A stretch of 61,608 bases of DNA from Bartonella fuyuanensis (GTDB lineage Bacteria; Pseudomonadota; Alphaproteobacteria; Rhizobiales; Rhizobiaceae): the NCBI RefSeq assembly GCF_014197255.1, contig NZ_JACIFE010000009.1:1-61608 (forward strand). The letters run 5' to 3'. The position numbers and the translations under genes were made by a program. The notes below the pieces were generated by a model. The model was not told where the DNA came from, made no database searches, and saw only the letters and a program-made list of their open reading frames with translations. Below are positions 1 through 9,352 of the stretch, one piece after another. The stretch's first letter is position 1. Each line of letters starts with the position of its first letter.

Positions 1-564
1 ATTTGCAAAAAAGTTATGTTTGAGTGCAAAATAAAAAGACACTTATGAGAACCTCTTTAAATGCACGTTTAAACGTTTGAAACATAAAATGAGATGATTT
101 TAAGAAACGTTTGAAACTAATGTTTATAAAAGTTTTTAAAGCCTTGCATTTGATAAAAGCGGTTGTTTGTTGTCTTTATGAGAGCTTGTTTTAAAAGCCA
201 ACATTTGCAACTGTAAAAAACGGGTTTTGTTAAAGCTATCAAGCGTTTTGATTTGTTTGATAGGTTTGATTTTAGACAATGTGTTCTTTGAATTCACTCA
301 GCTCGAATTTGAGCTTAGTATATTGGAACGATTTAAAAGGAGCATTTTGATCAAGGGCTTTGTTTTATATGAATCTCTTTAAAGATAAAGACGTTATAAT
401 TGATAAGTTTTCATATCTTTAAATAAAGTTCTTGCAATAGATACGTTTTGTATATACGCGTTCATTACTCCATGTTGGGTAAGATTATTTTTATCATTAG
501 AATAGCTATTTGAAAGCCGCGTCATATCACTTGGCACGGTTTTCTTTTATGATGTGGTTATCCT
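1..564. other. Intergenic region upstream of truncated integrase
   Basis: No convincing gene was found. The stretch holds a perfect 12-bp palindrome ACGTTTAAACGT (65-76). A 13-bp direct repeat AAACGTTTGAAAC occurs at 71-83 and 105-117. A hairpin lies at 296-319 (arms ACTCAGCTC and GAGCTTAGT, loop GAATTT, one mismatch). Such sites could be remnants of integrase or regulator binding sites, but that is inference. Confidence 0.4.
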
Positions 565-745
565 ATTAGATAAAACATTGATTTATAATGATAATTTAGC
601 ATTATTCATATTGAATGAGAGTCCCGAATAACCTAAGATTCTTTCATTTCAAATCTGTTTATCTTGAATCAATCAAAACCACACATTTGCACATCACAAG
701 TAGGATGAGTGTGTGGATCAAATTTATATAAGAAAGGAGTAAAAA
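565..745 (+). repeat. Integrase-leader repeat, copy A
   Basis: This non-coding leader precedes the truncated integrase and ends in a strong ribosome-binding site (AAAGGAG just upstream of the ATG). It shares blocks such as TTGATTTATAATGATAA, ATTCATATTGAAT and TTTCATTTCAAATCTGTTTAT with leaders near 1.5, 17.9, 21.1, 21.7, 28.3 and 56.7 kb. The conservation lies upstream of a coding region that is decayed in the other copies. Confidence 0.75.
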
Positions 746-1174
746 ATGGCTCTTATGAACCGTCTTAATGCAAGATCTGTCGCAACATTGGGGGCTGGCA
801 AATATAATAATGGTGCCGGCTTGATTCTTCATAAGCGTAAAGATGGAGGTGCTCAATGGATTTTACGGTATACCCTTCATGGGTGCCGTCGTGAAATGGG
901 ATTGGGTGCTTTAAGAGATGTTTCTTTAAAACAAGCCCGTGAATTGGCAAACCAATGGCGTGCTGTTTTACGTGAAGGGCGTGATCCCATTAAAGAACGT
1001 GAGAAACAAAAGCGTGAGGCAATACGCAATCTTCATTATTTAAAAGATATTGCCGTGGATGCTTTTGAAAGTCGTAAAGCTGAATTAAAAGGTAACGGTA
1101 AAGATGGACATTGGTTTTTACCATTACGCCTTCATATTCTCCCTAAATTAGAGAGAAAAGATTGGAAGTTTTAG
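746..1174 (+). CDS. Truncated tyrosine integrase, N-terminal fragment
   Basis: The 142-residue product matches the N-terminal arm-binding (DUF4102-type) region of P4-like tyrosine integrases. It has the start MALMNRLNARSV, then GAGLILHKRKDGGAQWILRY and REMGLGALRDVSLKQAR, and then the start of the core-binding region (WFLPLRLHILPKL). Full-length family members are about 400 residues and carry a catalytic R-H-R-Y domain, which is absent here. The ORF stops shortly after HILPKL, so it cannot recombine DNA on its own. It is the best-preserved of the integrase stubs in the window, with an intact start and a good AAGGAG ribosome-binding site. It could be a dying remnant or a retained DNA-binding stub; I favour a remnant. 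Confidence 0.75.
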   Translation: MALMNRLNARSVATLGAGKYNNGAGLILHKRKDGGAQWILRYTLHGCRREMGLGALRDVSLKQARELANQWRAVLREGRDPIKEREKQKREAIRNLHYLKDIAVDAFESRKAELKGNGKDGHWFLPLRLHILPKLERKDWKF

Positions 1175-1299
1175 CTTGAAAATTTCTTTACGCAGTTCAT
1201 TTGAGTATTATTATAAAATCTCTCCAAAATTTATCTATAATAATAACCTTTTTATTATTATATAAATACAGCTACTCCATCCAAAGACTAATGTATCAT

Positions 1300-1397
1300 G
1301 CAAAAGGCATGTTTAAGAGAGGTTACACCACCGTTATATTTGTCAACTCCCAATGTCATTTCAGCTCTTAACATTTGAAACGGTTCATTATAGACAT
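1300..1397 (-). pseudogene. Decayed integrase start, copy B
   Basis: Read on the minus strand from the ATG at 1397, the sequence starts MSIMNRF. It then loses the frame, while still showing a match to the ACATTGG-GG---ACAAATATAA--GGTGGTG part of the integrase start seen at 746. Only about 100 bp is recognisable. Confidence 0.55.
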
Positions 1398-1575
1398 TTT
1401 CAGTCTTTTCTTGTACAGTTTTTATTCATATAATCATTTCCCTGTTTGTAATGTACAAACGAAAGATTTTGATTGATTCAACATACACGGATTCGAAATG
1501 AGAGAACTTTACAGTATTCAAGATTCTAATTTAGTATGAATTAATCTAGGTTATCTTTATAAATCAATGTACTGT
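1398..1575 (-). repeat. Integrase-leader repeat, copy B
   Basis: This is the minus-strand copy of the leader. It contains GATTCAACATACACGGATTCGAAATGAGAG and the ATAAATCAATG end on the plus strand, and it precedes the decayed start at 1397. The two copies A and B flank the integrase stub in opposite orientations. Confidence 0.7.
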
Positions 1576-1648
1576 AGAAAATATTTTCCTTTCACAAAAC
1601 CGTTTCAATAGATGAGAAGGGGAAAATATTAGGAAAAAATGAGCAAGC

Positions 1649-3073
1649 TTACTCCTTTATAAGTGTAGTTCCACCAATTGTCATATTATTGATTCGTAGA
1701 TGAGGTTGTCCAACACCAACAGGAACGTTTTGTCCTGCTTTTCCGCACATTCCAATTCCATTATCCAGTTTACTATCATTTCCAATCATTGTGATACGTT
1801 TCATAGCATCAGGTCCATTTCCAATAAGAGTTGCACCTTTGATTGGTGCTACAATTTTACCATTTTCTATTCGGTATGCTTCAGTACATTCAAAGACAAA
1901 TTTACCAGAAGTAATATCAACTTGCCCTCCACCAAATGAAACAGCGTAGATGCCGCGTTTAAGTGAAAAAAGGATTTCTTCAGGTGTTTTATCTCCTCCT
2001 AGCATGATTGTATTGGTCATTCGTGGCATTGGGGCATACGCATAGGATTCCCGCCGTCCATTTCCAGTTGATTTACTCCTCATAAGTCGTGCATTAAGTC
2101 TATCTTGCATAAAACCAACGAGTTTTCCATCGTCAATGAGAATGTTATATCTTGAAGGGGTTCCTTCATCATCGATAGTGAGAGAGCCTCGGCATTGTGG
2201 AATTGTTCCATCATCAACAACAGTAACACCTTTTGCTGCAATTTGTTGTCCTAAAAGTCCAGAAAAGGCAGATGTTTTTTTGCGGTTAAAGTCACCTTCT
2301 AAACCATGACCTACAGCTTCATGGAGCATAACGCCAGGCCATCCATTGGCTAAAACAACATCAAAAGATCCTGCTGGTGCTGCTTCTGCTTCTAAATTTG
2401 TTAAAGCCATACGCAAGGCTTCATCGGCAGCTTTTTTCCAATTGTCTTCAGAAATAAATTGGTTAAATGTTTGTCGTCCCCCACATCCATAGAAGCCATT
2501 TTCACGTCGATTGCCTTCAGCTGCGACTACAGATATAGAAAGTTGCACAAGCGGACGAATATCACGAACTAAAGATCCATCTGCACGTAAAATTTCAACA
2601 TGTTGTAGCGAGCCGGAAAGAGAAACAGTCACTTGATGCAGTTTATTATTTTTTGTACGTAAATAGGCATCAATTTTTTGCAAAAGAGCACTTTTTTCTT
2701 CAAATGATGGAGTATCAAGGGGATTATACGGTTGATAAAGCCTCTTATTTGTTTGTTGAGGTGCTATACTATAAGGCCCTGCATGATTATTATAGGTAAC
2801 AGCTTTAGCTGCCTCACTAGCACGTTTGAGTGCAGCAGCTGATAGTTCGCTAGAATGTGCATATCCGGTAGCTTCTCCAGCAACGACACGCAAACCAAAC
2901 CCCATATCTTGATGGAAAGAGCCGTTTTTAAGTTGCCCATTGTCAAATAAAAGAGCTTCGCTTTCTGTATATTCGAGGTAAAGTTCTCCATCATCAGCAT
3001 GATGGAGCGTTTCCTGTACAAGTGATTGCACTTTGGAAGAAGCAATATCAAAATGATCAATCAGCGATTTCAT
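1649..3073 (-). CDS. tldD: Metalloprotease TldD
   Basis: The 474-residue product is the cytosolic TldD subunit of the TldD/TldE (PmbA) zinc protease, which in other bacteria processes peptides such as microcin B17 and degrades CcdA. The zinc motif HEAVGH is at residues 251-256, and the downstream glycine-rich family regions (GSLTIDDEGTPS, QVDITSGKFVFECTEAYRI, GATLIGNGP) are all present. Length is normal for the family. The partner tldE is not in this window. The gene runs in the same direction as the downstream-facing ialB-family gene, but about 110 bp separates them, so co-transcription is uncertain. Confidence 0.95.
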   Translation of the reverse strand: MKSLIDHFDIASSKVQSLVQETLHHADDGELYLEYTESEALLFDNGQLKNGSFHQDMGFGLRVVAGEATGYAHSSELSAAALKRASEAAKAVTYNNHAGPYSIAPQQTNKRLYQPYNPLDTPSFEEKSALLQKIDAYLRTKNNKLHQVTVSLSGSLQHVEILRADGSLVRDIRPLVQLSISVVAAEGNRRENGFYGCGGRQTFNQFISEDNWKKAADEALRMALTNLEAEAAPAGSFDVVLANGWPGVMLHEAVGHGLEGDFNRKKTSAFSGLLGQQIAAKGVTVVDDGTIPQCRGSLTIDDEGTPSRYNILIDDGKLVGFMQDRLNARLMRSKSTGNGRRESYAYAPMPRMTNTIMLGGDKTPEEILFSLKRGIYAVSFGGGQVDITSGKFVFECTEAYRIENGKIVAPIKGATLIGNGPDAMKRITMIGNDSKLDNGIGMCGKAGQNVPVGVGQPHLRINNMTIGGTTLIKE

Positions 3074-3182
3074 AAAAAATTATCCTATTTTCATGGAAGC
3101 CTAAGAAGATTTTTAGATCTAATTTAGAGAGCTCTCAAAATACACAATGAAATTTTAATCACCTAATATGTGTCAATTTCAT

Positions 3183-3749
3183 TCATGTCGGTAAGGTTGC
3201 ATAGGCATCGCCAAGACCATGAAGATCAACGAGACCTCCAATTTCTTGCTCGGGGGTTGTAAAGACAAAATAGGTTGCCATTTTTCCTTTTAAAAAGATT
3301 TGTAATATGTCTTCTTTAAGAAGGGCTTCAGCAACACAATTATCACCAAGACAACGACGATATTCCATTCTACCCATATTTTTATCGTCAATTTTAATTC
3401 CGACACCAGGACGTAATTCAACGCGAATCGGAACAAAAACACGCATCAAAGCACCTTGCTTTTGAGGGAGCTTATAAAATGTAACGCGGAGGTTAATATC
3501 ATGACGACCTTGTGTATGGACGTTTTGAACAACTTCACACTGTATGTTAGGTGTACCTGGTGGTAAAGCACAAACTTTTGTCCATGCACCATAGGTTTGT
3601 GGAGTAGGAACATTTTGCGCATAGGGTGTTTGTGCAAAAGCATGATTAATAAAAAAGCCACTATAAAGTGTGTGAAGAACAGCACCAATAAAAAAAGTTT
3701 TTTTGAATAATTTATAAAGTATCACAGAAAATCCTATCCGACTCAACAT
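3183..3749 (-). CDS. Invasion-associated locus B (IalB) family protein
   Basis: The 188-residue product has an N-terminal hydrophobic signal region (about residues 5-40, ending near HAFAQT), so it is probably exported to the periplasm or outer membrane. The rest fits the IalB family: the W-x-x-x-C segment (GAWTKVCALPPG), a second cysteine in IQCEVVQ, and the paired cysteines RRCLGDNCVAEAL. IalB was named in Bartonella for erythrocyte invasion, but Rhizobiales carry several paralogues. In Brucella-like genomes a paralogue sits between tldD and the cytochrome oxidase genes, as here. It is probably that housekeeping paralogue rather than the classical ialB of the ialAB locus. Confidence 0.85.
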   Translation of the reverse strand: MLSRIGFSVILYKLFKKTFFIGAVLHTLYSGFFINHAFAQTPYAQNVPTPQTYGAWTKVCALPPGTPNIQCEVVQNVHTQGRHDINLRVTFYKLPQKQGALMRVFVPIRVELRPGVGIKIDDKNMGRMEYRRCLGDNCVAEALLKEDILQIFLKGKMATYFVFTTPEQEIGGLVDLHGLGDAYATLPT

Positions 3750-4147
3750 ATACGATCATACATAGATTTGCATAAAAAATAAATTCTCCCTATAAAAATT
3801 ATATCACGAAACCAGCATTTACCCAATAATATTAATTCATATGCAAAGAAATTAAAGGAAAATGAGAAACAATAGCATTTTATGTAGGAAATAAATTTTA
3901 GCATGGTTTTATGATGTTTAGTAGGCTACATTTTTATGGTACAAAAGTACATTTGTAATCTTAAGAGAGAATGTTGATTAAAAAAATGTATTTTTATTTG
4001 CAAATGTTTCTATCTATTTTTAGGGGATATATACAAGGGATAGCCCATATTTTTTCAAAAAAATATGATTAGTGTTAATTGATCATTCCCATATGCTAGA
4101 TGATCTTGGTTTGTGAATGACAGAAATGAAAAAGGGCTTTGAGTGGA
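3750..4147. other. Intergenic region where cox genes would be expected
   Basis: About 400 bp of AT-rich sequence lies between divergent genes. It presumably carries the promoters for both. No remnant of coxB or coxA could be read in any frame. Confidence 0.4.
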
Positions 4148-5068
4148 ATGTCTGCTTCAGGAGAGTTATCGGTTGTGAATGGTAAATCAACGCCACCACA
4201 AGCCAATATTGGTGATTATATCACATTATTAAAACCACGTGTTATGTCTCTTGTGGTCTTTACGGCTCTAGTTGGTTTAATAGTATCTCCGGTTCCTATC
4301 AATCCTTTAGATGGTTTTTTAGCAATTTTATGTATTGCTGCTGGTGGTGGAGGTGCAGGGGCACTGAATATGTGGTATGATGCTGACATTGATGCCGCAA
4401 TGGAACGAACCAAAAAGCGTCCCATTCCTATGGGTAAAATCAGCTCCCGAAAGGCATTTATTTTTGGCATGGTTTTGTCTATCTTTTCGGTATTGATTAT
4501 GGGGAGTTTTATTAATTGGTTTGCGGCGTTTTTTCTTGCTTTCACAATCTTCTTTTATGTTGTTATATATACAATTTGGCTAAAGCGTATCACACCACAA
4601 AATATTGTTATTGGTGGTGCTGCTGGGGCTTTCCCACCAATGATTGGATGGGCTGTGACAACAGGGACTGTGAGTATTGATAGCTTTTTATTATTTTTAA
4701 TCATTTTTATGTGGACTCCCCCTCACTTTTGGGCTCTTTCTCTCTTTTCATCTCTTGATTATGAGGTTGCAGGTGTTCCTATGATGCCTAATGTACGAGG
4801 CGAATACTCAACAAAAAAACAGATCTTATTTTATACTATTTTGATGATATTATGCGCTGCCTTTCCTTATTTTACTGGTCTTGGCGGAATTTTTTATGGT
4901 ATTTTTTCGACAATTTTAAGCATTATCTTTGTTTATTTTTCCTATCGTTTGTGGAAAGCAGATACATATGATGCAACTGTTTTGATGGCAAAAAAACTGT
5001 TTTTCTTTTCGTTACTTTATTTGGCTGGTATTTTTGGAGTTCTTTTGATCGAATCTTTTGTCTGGTAG
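4148..5068 (+). CDS. ctaB: Protoheme IX farnesyltransferase (heme O synthase)
   Basis: This UbiA-family membrane prenyltransferase transfers farnesyl to heme b to give heme O. The product of about 306 residues has the aspartate-rich NMWYDADIDAAMERT motif, the second region DYEVAGVPMMPNVRG, and about nine membrane segments. A TTG at 4139 could add three residues. The ATG at 4148 is preferred because AAGGG (4132-4136) is then about 11 bases upstream. The flanking coxA/coxB/coxC genes found in relatives are missing, so the heme O probably serves a bo3-type quinol oxidase encoded elsewhere (inference). It runs in the same direction as ispH, with a gap of about 180 bp. Confidence 0.92.
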   Translation: MSASGELSVVNGKSTPPQANIGDYITLLKPRVMSLVVFTALVGLIVSPVPINPLDGFLAILCIAAGGGGAGALNMWYDADIDAAMERTKKRPIPMGKISSRKAFIFGMVLSIFSVLIMGSFINWFAAFFLAFTIFFYVVIYTIWLKRITPQNIVIGGAAGAFPPMIGWAVTTGTVSIDSFLLFLIIFMWTPPHFWALSLFSSLDYEVAGVPMMPNVRGEYSTKKQILFYTILMILCAAFPYFTGLGGIFYGIFSTILSIIFVYFSYRLWKADTYDATVLMAKKLFFFSLLYLAGIFGVLLIESFVW

Positions 5069-5248
5069 TTTATCGACTTTGAGTCGCGTGAAATATAAAG
5101 AGCTTTTCTGCAAAAAAATGTTGTAAGAAGATACTATAAAGTGTGTGCCTTTATGCAAAAATAGTATTGTCAGTTTTTTTACATTACTTATTCATGTATA
5201 ATGATTGTTTAAATATGAAACTAAATCTATAGAGATTGAGGATGATTT

Positions 5249-6304
5249 ATGTCTGGGCTTCCCCCTTTAACGATCCGTCTTTGTGGACCACGTGGATTTT
5301 GTGCAGGGGTTGATCGTGCAATCCAGATTGTTCTTCTTGCATTAAAAAAATATGGTGTTCCAGTGTATGTTCGTCATGAAATTGTACATAACCGCTATGT
5401 AGTTGAGGGTTTGCAACAACGGGGGGCTGTTTTTGTTGAAGAACTTAATGAGATCCCAGAGGAATATCGTAGTCAACCGGTTGTTTTTTCTGCCCATGGT
5501 GTACCAAAATCTGTATCAGAAGAGGCACGACGCTATAGGTTGTTTTATCTCGATGCAACCTGTCCATTGGTTTCAAAAGTTCACAAACAAGCGATACGGC
5601 ATCAACGTCATGGTCGTCATGTTATATTGATTGGTCATGCTGGTCATCCTGAGGTGATAGGAACGATGGGGCAGCTTGAAGAAGGGGCTGTGACGCTCAT
5701 TGAAACGGTCGATGAAGCTTTACATTATCAACCAAATGATCCAGATAAATTAGGATTTGTTACACAAACAACGCTTTCTGTTGAAGATACAGCAGGAATT
5801 CTTGATGTATTACAACGGCGTTTTCCTGCATTGGCGGCACCAGCGGCTGAGTCAATTTGTTATGCTACAACGAATCGACAAGATGCAGTTAAGGCTGCAG
5901 CAAAGGGTAGCGATCTGTTTTTGATTGTTGGAGCACCAAATTCTTCTAATTCACGACGTTTAGTAGAGGTTGCTGAAAAGTTTGGTGCGCAGCAAGCTAT
6001 TTTAGTGCAGCGTGCTGATGAAATTAATTTTGAAAACTTAAAAGCTCTTTCTGTTGTCAGTCTTTCCGCAGGAGCTTCGGCTCCTGAAATTATTATTGAT
6101 GAAATTATTTCAGCGTTTCGTGAGCGTTATGATGTGACAATAGAATTGGCTGAAACAGTGGTAGAAACGGAGAGATTTTTAGTGAGTCGCGAATTACGTG
6201 ATGTCATTTTAACATCTCAAGATATGGCTTTTGTTAATGGTCAAGAAAATAATGCAAAAAATGAAAATCAAGATACAGCCATGTCTAAAACAAAAGAAGA
6301 ATGA
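5249..6304 (+). CDS. ispH: 4-hydroxy-3-methylbut-2-enyl diphosphate reductase
   Basis: IspH (LytB) is the last enzyme of the MEP isoprenoid pathway and makes IPP and DMAPP using a [4Fe-4S] cluster. The three cluster cysteines are visible in GFCAGVDRA, DATCPLV and SICYATTNRQ, and the substrate-binding APNSSNS motif is present. At 351 residues it has a polar C-terminal tail (about the last 25 residues, rich in N, E and K) beyond the family core. A weak GAGGA lies upstream of the ATG. Its stop is 6 bp before thrB, so ispH, thrB and rnhA form a tight operon, as in other Rhizobiales. Confidence 0.96.
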   Translation: MSGLPPLTIRLCGPRGFCAGVDRAIQIVLLALKKYGVPVYVRHEIVHNRYVVEGLQQRGAVFVEELNEIPEEYRSQPVVFSAHGVPKSVSEEARRYRLFYLDATCPLVSKVHKQAIRHQRHGRHVILIGHAGHPEVIGTMGQLEEGAVTLIETVDEALHYQPNDPDKLGFVTQTTLSVEDTAGILDVLQRRFPALAAPAAESICYATTNRQDAVKAAAKGSDLFLIVGAPNSSNSRRLVEVAEKFGAQQAILVQRADEINFENLKALSVVSLSAGASAPEIIIDEIISAFRERYDVTIELAETVVETERFLVSRELRDVILTSQDMAFVNGQENNAKNENQDTAMSKTKEE

Positions 6305-6310
6305 GGAATA

Positions 6311-7270
6311 ATGGCAGTTTATACAAATATTCATCCAAATGATTTAAAAGCCTTCTTAACACGTTACGCAATAGGTTCACTTTTGTCTTATCAAGGCATC
6401 GAGGAGGGAATTGAAAATTCTAATTTTATGTTGGAGACAACACAAGGACGATTTATTCTAACACTTTATGAAAAGCGTATTTCAAAAGATGATTTACCCT
6501 TTTTTTGTAATTTGATGCAGCATTTAAGACGGCATGGAATTCCTTGTCCTCAACCCGTTATTCAAAATGATGGAATGATGAGCAGTGAATTAGCAGGACG
6601 TCCTGCCGCTATTACTACTTTTCTGAAAGGAATGTGGATTCAACAGCCCGACATGGATCATTGTGGCGAAGTGGGTACAGGGTTGGCTCGATTGCATTTA
6701 GCAGGACAGGATTTTACACTCAGTCGTAAAAATACTCTTTCTGTTATGGACTGGCAGTTATTATGGAAACGTTGTCAAACCAGAGAAGATGCATTACTAA
6801 AAAAATTTAGACAAAAAATTAAGTGGGAATTGGCTTTTTTACAAGAAAATTGGCCATCAAATTTACCTACAGGTATTATTCATGCGGATTTATTTAAGGA
6901 TAACGTCTTTTTTGTGAATCATCGTCTTTCTGGTATGATAGACTTCTATTTTGCTTGTAATGATTTTTGGGCTTATGATTTAGCAATTTGTTTAAATGCT
7001 TGGTGCTTTGAGCCTGATCATTCCTATAATCTTATCAAAGCACGTAGGTTATTGGAAAATTATCAAAAAATAAGACCGTTGATACCTTTAGAATTGGACA
7101 AAATTATTTTATTGACTCGTGGTGCGTCTTTACGTTTTTTACTTACACGCCTTTATGATTGGTTTAATACACCGCTTGATAGCTTTGTTATTAAGAAAGA
7201 TCCATGGGAGTATTGGCACAAGCTTTGTTTTTTCAGTAATGTAAATTCGCTGAGTGAATTAGGTTTTTAA
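6311..7270 (+). CDS. thrB: Homoserine kinase (ThrB, APH-fold type)
   Basis: The 319-residue product phosphorylates homoserine in threonine synthesis. It belongs to the aminoglycoside-phosphotransferase-fold type used by alphaproteobacteria, not the GHMP type of enterics. The catalytic loop [11 protein letters not shown] and the metal-binding GMIDFYFA are intact, and the N-terminal [11 protein letters not shown] segment is typical. It sits between ispH (6 bp) and rnhA (5 bp). Together with thrC at 14-15.4 kb, it shows that the last two steps from homoserine to threonine are encoded here. Confidence 0.95.
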   Translation: MAVYTNIHPNDLKAFLTRYAIGSLLSYQGIEEGIENSNFMLETTQGRFILTLYEKRISKDDLPFFCNLMQHLRRHGIPCPQPVIQNDGMMSSELAGRPAAITTFLKGMWIQQPDMDHCGEVGTGLARLHLAGQDFTLSRKNTLSVMDWQLLWKRCQTREDALLKKFRQKIKWELAFLQENWPSNLPTGIIHADLFKDNVFFVNHRLSGMIDFYFACNDFWAYDLAICLNAWCFEPDHSYNLIKARRLLENYQKIRPLIPLELDKIILLTRGASLRFLLTRLYDWFNTPLDSFVIKKDPWEYWHKLCFFSNVNSLSELGF

Positions 7271-7275
7271 ATTTT

Positions 7276-7743
7276 ATGGCAAATCAACAAAAAGTCGTTG
7301 AAATTTATACAGATGGTGCTTGCTCAGGGAATCCTGGAGTTGGAGGTTGGGGAGCAATTTTGCGCTGGAATGGCCATGAACGTGAGCTTTATGGAGGTCA
7401 AGTGCATACAACAAATAATCAAATGGAACTTATGGCAGCAATTTGTGCATTAAAGGCGCTTAAAGAGCCTTGTTTGGTCGATCTTTATACAGACTCAGTT
7501 TATGTACGTAACGGTATATCTAAGTGGATTAACGATTGGAAAAAGAATAATTGGCGCACTGCATCAAAAAATCTTGTGAAAAATATGGAGCTATGGAAAG
7601 CTCTTGAAGGTGCTAGTTCTTGCCATACAGTCAGATGGCATTGGATAAAAGGCCATGCAGGACATTTAGAGAATGAACGTGCCGATGCGCTTGCTCGTAA
7701 AGCAATTACTCAATATCGCGAAAATGGATATTTCCCAGCATAA
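7276..7743 (+). CDS. rnhA: Ribonuclease HI
   Basis: The 155-residue product cleaves the RNA of RNA-DNA hybrids. All four acidic catalytic residues are present: D in [13 protein letters not shown] in [10 protein letters not shown] in LYTDSVYV and D in NERADALA. Length is normal for the family. It is the last gene of the ispH-thrB-rnhA unit. It converges on the next gene with only 26 bp between the stop codons and no clear terminator. Confidence 0.96.
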   Translation: MANQQKVVEIYTDGACSGNPGVGGWGAILRWNGHERELYGGQVHTTNNQMELMAAICALKALKEPCLVDLYTDSVYVRNGISKWINDWKKNNWRTASKNLVKNMELWKALEGASSCHTVRWHWIKGHAGHLENERADALARKAITQYRENGYFPA

Positions 7744-7769
7744 TTGCTGCTTGAGAACCTTTCTCTTTA

Positions 7770-8648
7770 TCACGGAGTTGCAAGAGGAGGAAGCTGCGTT
7801 TGAAATGTGAATGTTCCACTTAAGGCGTAATCTTTAAAAGAAACTGTATAAAAAATTTTTTGATTTGTTTTCTCTGGTACGAAATAGAGTGGAGCACTAA
7901 AGAGTGTATATTCTGCATTATCACTGACTTTTTTTGCTACTCCAATTTGCATTTCTCCTCCATCTAAAAAAAGAGAGGCAGGAGTGTTTTTATTATTATT
8001 TTGTATTTTTATAAGGAGGGTATTGTTATTTTTTTCGGCGCTTATTTTTAGTGCATTCTGCATCATACGAGGCAAAGAATCTTGGGCATTTTTTAAGAAG
8101 GAAGCAGGAAGTTGTTTGTTTTTAAAAGCAGATGGTGAAAAATCAAAGTTCATAGTAAATGGAATACAGATTTTATTACAGAATCCAAGAGTGAAAGCGC
8201 CACGTAAATTTTTTCTTGAACCAAAAAGATTGAAGGGTAATATTACTTTATCTTTATAGCCTAATGACCAATTATTTTCCGTTTCAAAAGCTTGTGGAGT
8301 AGGATAAAAGATTTCGTAAGAAACCTGTTGGTTGAAATTAAAAAATGGTGCCATGCCAGAACTACCTGGGTTACGCCAGTAAGTTTTCCATCCCGGTTTA
8401 AGCATAATTTCAATAATACCTTGGCTTATTTCAGAAGGAGAAGGTTCAGTGATTGCTAATCGGATACGACCACCATCTGATTCATGCCAAGGTGTTGCGA
8501 AAAGCAGGAGTTTTTGTTCTCTTTGAGCATTTACAGGAATGTTAAGTAATTCTAAAATTAGGAATGTTAAGCTTAAAGTAACTAAAAGCTTTTTATAAAA
8601 GAAAGCTGCGATATTTTGTAAATTTGTAAATATGTGACTTTTTTTCAT
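7770..8648 (-). CDS. Exported DsbD N-terminal-domain protein
   Basis: The 292-residue product has a long N-terminus with a hydrophobic export segment (about residues 20-41, ending NIPVNAQ). A periplasmic domain follows that resembles the N-terminal alpha domain of the disulfide reductase DsbD (GIIEIMLKPGWKTYWRNPGSSGMAP, then LGFCNKICIPF). The CNKIC segment may supply the redox or structural cysteines. The membrane and thioredoxin domains of true DsbD are absent. Relatives carry a similar stand-alone protein next to the YqgE gene. Its thiol partner is unknown. Confidence 0.75.
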   Translation of the reverse strand: MKKSHIFTNLQNIAAFFYKKLLVTLSLTFLILELLNIPVNAQREQKLLLFATPWHESDGGRIRLAITEPSPSEISQGIIEIMLKPGWKTYWRNPGSSGMAPFFNFNQQVSYEIFYPTPQAFETENNWSLGYKDKVILPFNLFGSRKNLRGAFTLGFCNKICIPFTMNFDFSPSAFKNKQLPASFLKNAQDSLPRMMQNALKISAEKNNNTLLIKIQNNNKNTPASLFLDGGEMQIGVAKKVSDNAEYTLFSAPLYFVPEKTNQKIFYTVSFKDYALSGTFTFQTQLPPLATP

Positions 8649-8701
8649 TGGAGTTTTATTTTCCTAGTGTACTAAATGAACAAACTTTTATTATGTAAAT
8701 T

Positions 8702-9304
8702 ATGGAGAATAACAGATTAATGAAGCAGTGTAATGGGTTTTTAGGTGGACAATTGCTCATAGCAATGCCTGGAATGAATGATAAACGCTTTATTCGCTCT
8801 GTTATTTATATTTGCGCACATTCTGATGCTGGTGCGATGGGCATTATTCTCAATCAATTACACCATATTGATTTTCCTGAGCTTTTGCTTCATCTTGGAG
8901 TAATAGACAGTGGCAAAAAAAAATGTCTTTCTGAATCAATAAAAAAATTTCCAGTCCGTTATGGTGGTCCTGTTGATCCTTCACGTGGTTTTGTCCTTCA
9001 TTCAGATGATTATGCTTGTGAAGAAACTGTTTTTATTGCAGATAAGGTTTGTTTTACTGCGACAATTGATATATTAAAAGCGATCAGTTGTGAACAAGGT
9101 CCACAGCATGCATTGGTCGCATTAGGCTATGCTGGATGGAAAGCAGGGCAACTTGAGGCTGAAATTTCTACGAATGGTTGGTTAATCAGTTCTACATCAC
9201 CTGGTTTTCTTTTTGAAAGCGATTTAAGCCGCAAGTATGATGAAAGCTTAACACGTATGGGGATCAATCCGACCTTTCTTGCTTCTGAAATGGGACATGC
9301 GTAG
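8702..9304 (+). CDS. YqgE/AlgH family protein (UPF0301)
   Basis: The 200-residue product matches the YqgE/AlgH family: [23 protein letters not shown] near the start, the GAMGIILNQ core, [17 protein letters not shown], and the [20 protein letters not shown]-terminal motif. The family is broadly conserved and its biochemical role is not established. It is transcribed divergently from the DsbD-like gene, with only about 50 bp between the starts. The ATG at 8702 has little upstream purine signal; the ATG at 8720 is an alternative. Confidence 0.88.
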   Translation: MENNRLMKQCNGFLGGQLLIAMPGMNDKRFIRSVIYICAHSDAGAMGIILNQLHHIDFPELLLHLGVIDSGKKKCLSESIKKFPVRYGGPVDPSRGFVLHSDDYACEETVFIADKVCFTATIDILKAISCEQGPQHALVALGYAGWKAGQLEAEISTNGWLISSTSPGFLFESDLSRKYDESLTRMGINPTFLASEMGHA

Positions 9305-9352
9305 AGCTCTATTATTTTCTGAGTTTTTGAATTTTACACGTTATTCTATCCA

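Noticed and set aside
5072-5084. Hairpin CGACT-TTG-AGTCG after ctaB
   Set aside because: The loop is very short and no T tract follows, so a terminator is not supported.
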